From NCBI RefSeq assembly GCF_029543085.1, contig NZ_CP119967.1:1576501-1640500 (forward strand): 64,000 bases of DNA, in the 5' to 3' direction. A program made the translations under genes and the position numbers. Each line of letters starts with the position of its first letter. Position 1 is the first letter of the stretch. The notes below the pieces were generated by a model. The model had not been told where the DNA came from. It did no database searches and was given only the letters and a program-made list of their open reading frames with translations. The stretch comes from Pseudomonas sp. A34-9 (GTDB lineage: Bacteria; Pseudomonadota; Gammaproteobacteria; Pseudomonadales; Pseudomonadaceae). Shown piece after piece: positions 17,772 through 25,035 of the stretch.

Positions 17772-18009
17772 GGTGAAGGCTCTTTTGAGTTCGATCGTCA
17801 GCGGCAAAGTGGCCGCGATTGGAATCCCTCGAAAGTGATGGCGCGTATTCGTCGATGGCCGCGCAGGGGGAGGGTGGTGGCTGATGGGGAAATGCTAGTC
17901 GGTCGAGCGGGAGGTGAAAACCGGTGGAGTGTTGTGGATCTGTAATGACTGAAAGTTCTGCAGGTTTTTTTGCTGCGTAAACGCATTCGGTGGTCAGTGT
18001 TTATAAGCG

Positions 18010-18340
18010 TTCGGTGTTACGTCCTGAAGCCTACAAATCCTTGCGCCGTTGCCTACCGCTACGCCAGAATCCGCCGGCTTGTGCGCTTTAGGGGCGGTCG
18101 GTAACTTGGTTCGCGTCACTGATTTCCAGTGATCGGGTTTAGTAGCCCGGAATCCCCCCTAAATGGCTGCACAAGTACCATTCAACCAGGCGAATGCCTG
18201 TACTCGATGGTGGCTGTGCGCATGGCGCCCTCGGGTGCGCCGGATTTAGGGTTTGGGGTCCGGTCTACTAACTTGCGCACAGCTGCCTCCCATCCGTTTA
18301 GTAGCGAGATTGGTTGCGGCCCCTATTGATAGGTACCAAG
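18010..18340 (+). promoter_or_regulatory. Candidate structured leader RNA upstream of the DUF6124-type gene
   Basis: About 330 nt with no ORF but dense complementarity. Visible helices: 18048-18058 with 18095-18105 (10 of 11 pairs); TCACTG/CAGTGA at 18116-18132; CGGG-TTTAGTAG-CCCG at 18134-18149; CAGGC-GAAT-GCCTG at 18187-18200; a 13-bp helix 18209-18221 with 18275-18287 enclosing smaller GC-rich hairpins. TTAGTAG occurs twice (18139-18145 in a hairpin loop and 18298-18304 before the gene). CTACTAA (18265-18271) is perfectly complementary to both, so a loop pairing or a mutually exclusive switch is possible. I recall similar leaders before related genes in other Pseudomonas. RNA status and function are inference. 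Confidence 0.6.
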
Positions 18341-18343
18341 CCC

Positions 18344-18706
18344 ATGTACAAAGTAACGCCAAATCCGCCGGAAACCGATCCGGCCTCCCCCTACGAATCA
18401 CCTAATTCAAAGACATTCCACGAAGCCGCCGAGCGCGCCCTCGACCACTACCTCAGTCCGACCGCGCAGATCATGGGTTCCACCCGCGAACCCGAACCGA
18501 TGTACCTCGCCAACCCTGCCTACGACACCGAATCCTTGCTGGCCAACGCCAGCGAAACCCTCGGCTCGGCCTCCACCATGCTCAACAACTTCGCCACGCT
18601 ACTCGACACCTCGCACCGCAAGACTGCGCTCGGTATTGCACAGGTCGTCATGTTGGCGGAATTGGCGGTGAACCAGGCCCTGGATAAGGTTGTGCCAGCG
18701 GGTTAA
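18344..18706 (+). CDS. DUF6124/DUF3077-type small protein
   Basis: 120 residues beginning MYKVTPNPPETDPASPYESP, a start I associate with a Pseudomonas-restricted family annotated DUF6124 or DUF3077. An N-terminal proline-rich stretch is followed by helices: 'FHEAAERALDHYLSP' and 'ESLLANASETLGSASTMLNN', ending 'QVVMLAELAVNQALDKVVP'. There is no signal peptide, and the last helix is amphipathic rather than membrane-spanning. Only a weak AGG precedes the ATG, so the structured leader may govern translation. Function unknown. Confidence 0.75.
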   Translation: MYKVTPNPPETDPASPYESPNSKTFHEAAERALDHYLSPTAQIMGSTREPEPMYLANPAYDTESLLANASETLGSASTMLNNFATLLDTSHRKTALGIAQVVMLAELAVNQALDKVVPAG

Positions 18707-18730
18707 CCCTATCGCTTTAAGAAGCCAAAG

Positions 18731-18756
18731 AAACCGGCCAATGAGCGCCGGTTTCT
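18731..18756. terminator. Bidirectional terminator hairpin
   Basis: AAACCGGC...GCCGGTTT with a short T run, between the convergent DUF6124-type gene and hipA. Confidence 0.7.
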
Positions 18757-18782
18757 CGAGACAGCTGACTGGCAGCACGAAT

Positions 18783-20042
18783 TCAGGCAAGTAGCCCGAT
18801 GTTTTGGTCGATGCGTTGTTGAATGGTGTGCAAGGTTTCTTGGGTGATCACGCCCGGATACAAACTTTCAGCCATGGCTGAGAATCGGATAGCCACCTCG
18901 CAAAATCTGTCAATGATGTCGGCGGCCGTAGCGGCGTTTACTTCAGCCTCCACCGCAAGGTTGAGCAGGTGTTCTCTTCCAATTTCCAAGGCTTCACCCA
19001 TCACGTCCATTTGGTGATAGCCTCCCGGCCCCTCGCAGAAAGTGACGTCATAGGCCGGCGCTAATTTCCAGTCTCCGCCAGGCGACATGATGTACGAAAA
19101 GTTCTTCGGATGGTCGTCTCGGTTGTTGAATGCGACATTGAAGACGACCCGCTCAAACGCTACGGCTTTCTCTCGTACGTCATTGCTGCATTTATGAGTC
19201 GCACGCAAGAAGTTGACGTAGTCCAGCGCCCCGGGGGATCTGAAATCCGCACCGGTAAAGGCTGCAAGACTCTGCATGGGCACCCGCAAGTCGTTTTGTC
19301 GGTCAAAGCGTTTGGTGGCAAACGCGGCCATTCCCTCAGACAGGCTGAAATAACGAGTCTCAGGAGTTTGGATACCGCACAAGCGTAAGCATTCGGCATA
19401 GACCATTTCGATGGCGCACACCTCAGGATGTTCTTGCTGAGCCGGAAACTTCACCAACCAGGCTTCGAAACCGGGAGTGGCAGCCGTAGTAAAGGCGTCA
19501 GTGTGCGGATCGCGATACACCAGCGCTTTGGGTCGGGCGCCCTGTGGAGAGCCACCGACCAGTAGCAGCTTCTGGAGAAGCTCTCCACCTTTACCTTTGA
19601 GTACCTCCTGCACTTCAGACGCGAGCAGCTCGATGGGAACATGCATTTGCGGTTCCAGCGCCTCGGGTGCAACAGGTTCAAACGACATGGCCCCCATGGC
19701 ATTGTTGCCAATGTAGGCTAGCCGCTCCAAGGGCCCTATGCGCGCGGGGTTGAGGCCTCGACGTTTGAACAATCGGTCCATCAGCAACATGCCCCAGCCA
19801 TCCGGCAATGAGTCATAAACCGGCCCAGGCAGTCCCAACTGATGTGACGGGAAATCCCGGTTTAACCTGGCTCCCTGTAATGGAAGCTTCAAGGAGGAGA
19901 GTTCCAGCCCTCTGTTTTTTGCCTCATCGCTGTACTCAAACATGACCTGCGGGCGACCGGTCAGGGCTTTCGTCGAAGCAAGTGTGCCCCACCGCCAACG
20001 TTCACCCCAGCCCTCGTAGTAGACGTCAACTTGTTCAAGCAT
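18783..20042 (-). CDS. hipA: HipA-family Ser/Thr kinase toxin
   Basis: 419 residues. The N-terminal HipA domain ('VYYEGWGERWRWGTLASTKA', 'LSSLKLPLQGARLNRDFPSH') precedes the kinase core. The Gly-rich ATP loop 'LLVGGSPQGARPKALV' and the catalytic 'NNRDDHPKNFSYI' with the following 'KLAPAYDVTF' are intact, so the protein should be active. HipA kinases phosphorylate aminoacyl-tRNA synthetases such as GltX and cause dormancy. The start at 20042 overlaps the hipB stop by 8 nt, implying coupled translation and the antitoxin-first order usual for hipBA. Confidence 0.88.
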   Translation of the reverse strand: MLEQVDVYYEGWGERWRWGTLASTKALTGRPQVMFEYSDEAKNRGLELSSLKLPLQGARLNRDFPSHQLGLPGPVYDSLPDGWGMLLMDRLFKRRGLNPARIGPLERLAYIGNNAMGAMSFEPVAPEALEPQMHVPIELLASEVQEVLKGKGGELLQKLLLVGGSPQGARPKALVYRDPHTDAFTTAATPGFEAWLVKFPAQQEHPEVCAIEMVYAECLRLCGIQTPETRYFSLSEGMAAFATKRFDRQNDLRVPMQSLAAFTGADFRSPGALDYVNFLRATHKCSNDVREKAVAFERVVFNVAFNNRDDHPKNFSYIMSPGGDWKLAPAYDVTFCEGPGGYHQMDVMGEALEIGREHLLNLAVEAEVNAATAADIIDRFCEVAIRFSAMAESLYPGVITQETLHTIQQRIDQNIGLLA

Positions 20043-20352
20043 TGTCGGCTTTCCTTTTGATGCGATGACGCTTGGCCGTCTTTTCGTAGCGAATGATATC
20101 GTCAAGAGTTTCGAGCCTTGGCAGAAACAACCCTTCGAGCTCCTTTTCGCGCCCGAGAACCATCGCCACTCGCACCATGTTGTCGAAACTCACATTACGA
20201 CCGGCTTCAAGGTTTGACACCGTATTCGTCGCAATGCCCGCGCGAGCGGCCACGTCTGCTTGTGTCATCTCCAAAGCCAATCGTTCTGTGCGCAGGCGTT
20301 GGCAAATCCGTTTGACGATATCGCTCGCGGTAGTGAGGCTTAAATCCAGCAT
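20035..20352 (-). CDS. hipB: HipB-like XRE antitoxin
   Basis: 105 residues. A helix-turn-helix of the XRE type is clear: 'LRTERLALEMTQADVAARAG' then 'IATNTVSNLEAGRNVSFDNM'. The C-terminal 'LFLPRLETLDDIIRYEKTAK' and basic tail would contact HipA. It is expected to bind and neutralise HipA and to repress its own promoter in the AT-rich region at about 20360-20480. The stop overlaps the hipA start. Confidence 0.85.
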   Translation of the reverse strand: MLDLSLTTASDIVKRICQRLRTERLALEMTQADVAARAGIATNTVSNLEAGRNVSFDNMVRVAMVLGREKELEGLFLPRLETLDDIIRYEKTAKRHRIKRKADNA

Positions 20353-20532
20353 GTCGTGTGTACCGTCGGCGTAAGTGCTATGAGACTCGGAATTTGATCA
20401 ACTGAAATTCAGGCTTGGTTTGCAGTACGCAATATACTGTGGATTAAGCCTAAAAATATTGTTTAACTCACAGGAAAATGTAATTAGGTCCAATGGGTAG
20501 GATAAGGCCAGTACAGGTTGACGCGACAAGGT

Positions 20533-20697
20533 TCAACCCTGCTGCAAAACTTTCAAAGCCGCCGACGCCAGAAAGCCCGAGCGGCTTTTTTCTTCCGGGT
20601 GATGCAGCACATATTCGTCAATGCGATTAAGCAAATGCCCCGGTAAAGTGATGTTTGTGATCAACACTATAACCACCAAGAGGTTATCGTCCGTCAT
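20533..20697 (-). pseudogene. HicB-type antitoxin C-terminal fragment
   Basis: A 54-codon frame from ATG 20697 reads 'ITNITLPGHLLNRIDEYVLH' followed by 'HPEEKSRSGFLASAALKVL'. This is the ribbon-helix-helix DNA-binding end of HicB antitoxins. The first 80 or so residues that bind the HicA toxin are absent, and no hicA is seen. It may be a relic or a stand-alone RHH peptide. It lies 180 bp upstream of hipB on the same strand. No good ribosome-binding site was seen. Confidence 0.6.
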
Positions 20698-20806
20698 TCG
20701 ACTCAGCGGTGTGAATCAGTCTAGATAGGGAGGCAGCGCAGGAATTCAGAATGTGTTGCAGGTTTTGCATTGTTTCGAAATGCAGCTCGGTTCTTTTTTC
20801 AGCCAC

Positions 20807-20836
20807 AAAAAAACCGGCCCTATAGACCGGTTTTTT
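20807..20836. terminator. Terminator downstream of tRNA-Gly
   Basis: AAAAAACCGG...CCGGTTTTTT, symmetrical and T-flanked on both strands. It lies 49 bp after the 3' end of the minus-strand tRNA-Gly. Confidence 0.8.
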
Positions 20837-20884
20837 CTATCCCTGCATCCCCCGTCAAAAAACACAACGTGAGACAAAATTGAG

Positions 20885-20958
20885 TGGAGCGGGTAGAGGG
20901 AATCGAACCCTCGTCGGAAGCTTGGGAAGCTACTGTTCTACCATTAAACTATACCCGC
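20885..20958 (-). tRNA. tRNA-Gly(CCC)
   Basis: Read on the minus strand it begins GCGGGTATAGTTTAATGGTA. The anticodon loop is CTTCCCAAG (anticodon CCC), the T-arm contains GGTTCGATTCC, and the acceptor GCGGGTA/TACCCGC pairs fully with CCA encoded. 74 nt including CCA. Confidence 0.95.
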
Positions 20959-21116
20959 TCAGAGCGGCTGACTTTGTACCAGACTCGGCCACGGATTTGA
21001 AGTTTTTCTTTTACTCATGAACGCTTTAAATCACTGAAAACGGTCAATCGCGGGCGAGCACTGTGGTGAGAAAAGTAAAATCTCGACCCCACAGCCTCGC
21101 TCGCGACGACGCTCTT

Positions 21117-22001
21117 TCAAATAGCCAATGCATGTTGATCCTGAACAAACGAGTAACGCGTTCGGCTGGTTTGCTGTGCCGGTTTCAGAAAGCCGAGCAG
21201 GGCATTCTGGCTATCGCGGCATGCGGCCTTGTGTTCCATGTCGAGGAAGTGCCCGGTGGCTTGCAGCGTGGTGAACGTGCTTTGCGCCACGTGGTTGCCG
21301 AACAGGCGTGCGTCTTCGGCAGCGGTGTATTCGTCCCATTCGCCGTTTAAGAACAACACCGGCACGTTGATTTTTTTCGCCGCATTCAAATAGCACTGGC
21401 GATCGCTGTGTAGCACGTCGCTGATGTGGAAGTGCATCTGCCCGTATTCGTGCTCGGCCAGGCTGCTGACGTGGCGATAGTTGAAGCGCTTGAACAGTGA
21501 CGGCAGGTGTTTGCCGATGGTGTTGTTGACCAGATGGCCGACGCGGTCGCCGTCGCGCTGGCCGAGGTAGTCGACGCCGCGTTCGAGGTAATCGAGCATG
21601 TGCGCGTTGATCACCGGCGAGAACGAGCTGATCACCGCCCGTTCGATGCGCCGTGGCTGGTGGGCGAGGGCGACCAGGGTCGCGGCGCCGCCCCAGGAGA
21701 ACGACAGCACGTGTTCGGCGGCGAAGTGGTCGATCAGCTCGAGCAGAATCTGCCCTTCGACGTCCTTCGTCAGATGTTTCTCGTGGCGGTTGTGGGCTTT
21801 TGACCGGCCCGCGTAGGGCTGGTCGTAGCAGACCACGTTGAATTGCGGGTGCAGGTTTTTCACAGTCTGTGCAAACGACGCAGTCGTGGCCATCGAGCCG
21901 TTGACCAGGATGATGGTCTTTTCTGCGGCGTCTGCGCGATAGAACTCCGTGTAAACCCGATACTGACCCTGTATATCCAGCACAGCGATTTCTGGCCTCA
22001 T
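21117..22001 (-). CDS. phaG: (R)-3-hydroxyacyl-ACP:CoA transacylase/thioesterase PhaG
   Basis: 294 residues, the PhaG length. It begins MRPEIAVLDIQGQYRVYTEF and contains 'NLHPQFNVVCYDQPYAGRSK', 'LSFSWGGAATLVALAHQPRR' (nucleophilic serine elbow GxSxGG type), 'HLPSLFKRFNYRHVSSL' and 'ATGHFLDME' (catalytic His). This matches P. putida/P. fluorescens PhaG as remembered almost along its length and distinguishes it from RhlA. PhaG links fatty-acid synthesis to medium-chain polyhydroxyalkanoate precursors. The upstream frame to 22109 lacks similarity, and AGGAG precedes the ATG at 22001. Confidence 0.92.
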   Translation of the reverse strand: MRPEIAVLDIQGQYRVYTEFYRADAAEKTIILVNGSMATTASFAQTVKNLHPQFNVVCYDQPYAGRSKAHNRHEKHLTKDVEGQILLELIDHFAAEHVLSFSWGGAATLVALAHQPRRIERAVISSFSPVINAHMLDYLERGVDYLGQRDGDRVGHLVNNTIGKHLPSLFKRFNYRHVSSLAEHEYGQMHFHISDVLHSDRQCYLNAAKKINVPVLFLNGEWDEYTAAEDARLFGNHVAQSTFTTLQATGHFLDMEHKAACRDSQNALLGFLKPAQQTSRTRYSFVQDQHALAI

Positions 22002-22205
22002 GTCATAAGACTCCTGGCAAGCAAGCGGGTATGCGCGCAAATAGAGATTGCACGAGCTTTGTGACAGGTAGGCATACGCCTGGAATTTGCTTGGCCCATG
22101 TCGATCCATGACTGCGGTCGACGGGTGTTGTTATTGGCGGGCAGTCTGCCGGCTGAGGCGCAACCCAGAGGGCTGACGACCGGCAAAAAGTTTCTTAGAG
22201 GTATG

Positions 22206-22225
22206 TTGTGACTCATCGGTCACAA
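22206..22225. promoter_or_regulatory. Perfect inverted repeat upstream of phaG
   Basis: TTGTGAC-N6-GTCACAA, a 7+6+7 perfect dyad about 205 bp before phaG and 93 bp beyond the end of rsuA. The half-site looks like CRP/Vfr TGTGA, but the spacing between TGTGA and TCACA is 8 rather than 6, so a different dimeric regulator is more likely. No other gene lies in 22002-22317. Confidence 0.45.
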
Positions 22226-22317
22226 TCTGGCCGACGTCCTGATTCAAGCAGGGGAGCCGGGATCGCGCAAGTGCCATTGGTAAATTGTTCGACAACTTCT
22301 GCTGAGCGGTCGCCGGC

Positions 22318-23010
22318 TTAGAACAAATGGATCTCTTCGGTGCGCAAAGCGCGGTACTCGCCCGGTTTTAGCGCGTTATCGAGCCGCAGCGGGCCCATCG
22401 ATTCGCGGTGCAGGCGCAGGACCTTGTTGTTGAAGAAACCAAACATGCGCTTCACCTGATGATAGCGACCCTCGACGATGCTCAACCGCGCCGAGCGTGG
22501 ACCAAGCAGCTCCAACTGTGCCGGCTGCGTGGTTAGGTCCTCGAAGGCGAAGTAGATCCCCTCGGCAAAGGTGAGCGCATATTGCGCGCCAATTTCCTGC
22601 TCGGTCTCGACGTAATAGACCTTCGGCAGTTTGGTCTGCGGCTGAGTCAGGCGTCGTGACCAAGCGCCGTCGTTGGTGATCAGCATCAGGCCGGTGGTGT
22701 TGAAGTCCAGGCGTCCGGCGATGTGCAGCTCATCCTTGTCCGGTTCATCGATCAGGTCGAGCACGGTCGGATGTTGCGGATCGCGAGTGGCGCTGACGCA
22801 GCCCGGCGGCTTGTGCAGCATGAAGTAGCGCGCCGGTTTGCCGCTTTGCAGCACTTGGTCATCGACTTCGACACGGCTGAATTCCAGCACTTCGCTGTGC
22901 GGATCGCTGACGACTTTTCCGTCAATCCGCACGCGCTTTTCCACCAGTAACAGGCGAACCTGCTGACGGTTGTAGCGGGGCAGGTTGCTGAGGAAACGGT
23001 CGACACGCAT
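22318..23010 (-). CDS. rsuA: 16S rRNA pseudouridine(516) synthase RsuA
   Basis: 230 residues. An N-terminal S4 RNA-binding domain ('MRVDRFLSNLPRYNRQQVRL', 'VRIDGKVVSDP') precedes the synthase core with 'HKPPGCVSATRDPQHPTVLD' and the catalytic-aspartate motif 'GRLDFNTTGLMLITNDG'. 'EGRYHQVKRMFG' is the conserved C-terminal motif. It converts U516 of 16S rRNA to pseudouridine. It is followed on the same strand by phaG, 316 bp away. Confidence 0.92.
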   Translation of the reverse strand: MRVDRFLSNLPRYNRQQVRLLLVEKRVRIDGKVVSDPHSEVLEFSRVEVDDQVLQSGKPARYFMLHKPPGCVSATRDPQHPTVLDLIDEPDKDELHIAGRLDFNTTGLMLITNDGAWSRRLTQPQTKLPKVYYVETEQEIGAQYALTFAEGIYFAFEDLTTQPAQLELLGPRSARLSIVEGRYHQVKRMFGFFNNKVLRLHRESMGPLRLDNALKPGEYRALRTEEIHLF

Positions 23011-23043
23011 GTTCAGAGTTCGATGAATGAAGGGGCGCGCATC

Positions 23044-23274
23044 TTACGGGATCGGTCGCTTGGCCGCTTGCAGTTGCGCCTCGACCTGGGCGCAACGCGG
23101 GCACAGGCAGGATTGGTTGCGCAGTTCTGGCGGCAGCGCTTCAAGCACGGCCGGGTCGATGCTGACGCCATAGCACCAGCATTCGCGGTCGGCGGTGCGC
23201 GGGTCGGCGAGGCTGCAGTCGTTGCGGGCGCCGCAGGCCGGGCAGTGGTCGGGTTTAACGTCGGAATCAGGCAT
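23044..23274 (-). CDS. Cysteine-rich CWC family protein
   Basis: 76 residues with eight cysteines in pairs: CPACGARNDC, the diagnostic ECWCYG, then CLCPRC. This CWC pattern is a small presumed zinc-binding family (PF14375) of unknown role. The start ATG at 23274 overlaps the end of the diguanylate cyclase by 8 bp, so the two are probably translated from one message. It ends 33 bp before rsuA begins. Confidence 0.85.
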   Translation of the reverse strand: MPDSDVKPDHCPACGARNDCSLADPRTADRECWCYGVSIDPAVLEALPPELRNQSCLCPRCAQVEAQLQAAKRPIP

Positions 23275-24754
23275 AAGTCGAGTGAGGCATTTCCACGCAG
23301 GTGCGGTTGCGGCCGGTTTGTTTGGCCCGGTACATCGCATGATCGGCCCGCGACAGCAGGCTGTGCAAGGTGTCATCGCGCTGCAGGGTGGTGGCGCCGA
23401 TGCTCACCGTCAGATTGAGGCGGTGGCCGTTGTAGGCATATTCGTGCTGTTCGACGTGTTGGCGGATCTTCTCGGCAATTTTCTGACCGGTGTCGCCGTC
23501 GGTGTCCTTCAGTAACACGATAAATTCCTCACCGCCCCAGCGGCAGACAATGTCGGCGTGGCGCAGGCAACTTTGCAGGTCGCGGGCAAAACCGATCAAC
23601 ACCTGATCGCCGGCCATGTGCCCGTAGGTGTCGTTCAACGCCTTGAAGTGATCAAGGTCGAGCAGCAACGCGGTCAGCGGTTTGGTTTCGCGTTGGGCTT
23701 CGTGCAGGGCCTGCGCGGCGAGCATGTCGAAGCCACGGCGGTTGGGCAGTTCGGTGAGGCTGTCGAGAATGGCCTGCGCCTGGATTTTGCTTTGATAGCG
23801 TTTGATCACGCGGTTGAGCAGCGCCAGCACAATCAGCGTCACCAGCAGGCAGATCAGCAGATTCAGGTACAGCGACTGACGAATCTCACTTAGCGCGCCG
23901 TCTTCGCGCTTATCAACAAACAGGTACCAATTCAGCTCCGGAATAAACCGTACGTTGAGGAAATGCCCTTGCCCATGGGCGGAATACTCGTAACTGCCAC
24001 TGTGCGGTTTGGGCAATTGGCTGACCAGACTCTTCATGCTTTCGAGTTCGCCCAGACTTTGGCCGATGTGTGCGCTTTCAGGTCCGCCGTCGGCGCCGGT
24101 CAATACCAGTCGGCCGAAGGTGTCGACGAAATACACGCTGCGTTGATAGCGCTGTTGATACTTGTCGATCAGCTTGATCACCGCATCCACGGTCAGACCG
24201 ACGCCCGCCGCGCCGATGAAGCGGTTGTGGTAATCGTAAACCTTGTAGTTGATGAAGAAGGTCAGGTTGTCCTTGTTGGCCAGATCCGGGTCAACGTTGA
24301 TCTCGTACGGATCCTTCATGTCGCGCACGCGGAAGTACCAGGCATCGCGCGGCTCATCGACCTTGACCTGCTTGAGTACGCCTTTGGCGTGGTAGTAGGT
24401 GTGCGTGCTGTTGGAGACGAAGAACGCCGTGTAGGCGCCGTAATGGGTCATGACTTCGTCGAGGTAGCGGGTCATCTGCTCGGGATTCTGCTCGCCGTTG
24501 ACCACCCAGTCGCGCATGAAGGTGTCGCGGGACATCATCGAGGAAATCAGGATCGGCCGGACGAGGTCTTTCTGGATTTCCGAGTAGACCGTGTCGGAGG
24601 TCAGCGGCAGTTCGGTGTTGACGATGTTGTCGCGGATCGACGCGCGGGAGGCGTAGTAGCTCAGCAACGATGTGGCGAGGAAACCGGCGCCGAGCAGGGC
24701 GATCAGCGTCAGTACCAGTGAGCGTTGCGAGTACAGGGGGGAACGAAGCGGCAT
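23267..24754 (-). CDS. Membrane sensor diguanylate cyclase (dCache-GGDEF)
   Basis: 495 residues. A first membrane helix (about 14-34, 'LTLIALLGAGFLATSLLSYY') is followed by a periplasmic dCache-like sensor (about 40-280) with 'AWYFRVRDMKDPYEINVD' and 'FFINYKVYDYHNRFIGAAGV'. A second helix lies at about 290-312, then a GGDEF domain with intact 'RWGGEEFIVLL' and 'DLDHFKALNDTYGHMAGDQV'. It should make cyclic di-GMP in response to an extracellular small ligand. It overlaps the CWC gene at its 3' end. Confidence 0.9.
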   Translation of the reverse strand: MPLRSPLYSQRSLVLTLIALLGAGFLATSLLSYYASRASIRDNIVNTELPLTSDTVYSEIQKDLVRPILISSMMSRDTFMRDWVVNGEQNPEQMTRYLDEVMTHYGAYTAFFVSNSTHTYYHAKGVLKQVKVDEPRDAWYFRVRDMKDPYEINVDPDLANKDNLTFFINYKVYDYHNRFIGAAGVGLTVDAVIKLIDKYQQRYQRSVYFVDTFGRLVLTGADGGPESAHIGQSLGELESMKSLVSQLPKPHSGSYEYSAHGQGHFLNVRFIPELNWYLFVDKREDGALSEIRQSLYLNLLICLLVTLIVLALLNRVIKRYQSKIQAQAILDSLTELPNRRGFDMLAAQALHEAQRETKPLTALLLDLDHFKALNDTYGHMAGDQVLIGFARDLQSCLRHADIVCRWGGEEFIVLLKDTDGDTGQKIAEKIRQHVEQHEYAYNGHRLNLTVSIGATTLQRDDTLHSLLSRADHAMYRAKQTGRNRTCVEMPHSTYA

Positions 24755-24873
24755 GGCAGATCCGTTGGCAGTGGCCCGATGGCATGCATTCTAGTGGGAT
24801 GGCCGGGAAAAGACTGCGGGATTTATGCCTGAAATGGCGGGGGATATGACGTTGACGGTGTGTCTGGAGGATC

Positions 24874-25023
24874 GCCCCCTCACCCCAGCCCTCTCCCGGA
24901 GGGCGAGGGAGCTAAATTGTGATGATTTCAAAACCTGAGTACGACGGGTTATCACTGAATGGCAGCCCTCTTACAGGCACCTCGTCAGTTCCCTCTCCCT
25001 CTGGGAGAGGGCTAGGGTGAGGG
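24874..25023. repeat. Palindromic repeat pair (family C)
   Basis: Same layout as 16872-17021: 'CCCCTCACCCCAGCCCTCTC' followed, after about 80 bp, by the inverted 'GAGAGGGCTAGGGTGAGGG'. It lies downstream of the allophanate hydrolase and upstream of the cyclase gene on the minus strand. Confidence 0.85.
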
Positions 25024-25035
25024 TTGGTTTCTGGA

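Noticed and set aside
20430..20461. CAATAT...ATATTG inverted repeat as the HipB operator
   Set aside because: The arms are short (6 bp), AT-rich and 19 bp apart. It may be chance in an AT-rich promoter region, and HipB operators usually come as several spaced copies.
22206..22225. The TGTGA/TCACA dyad as a Vfr/CRP site
   Set aside because: The inner spacing is 8 bp instead of 6, so it does not fit that consensus. Kept only as an unassigned dyad.
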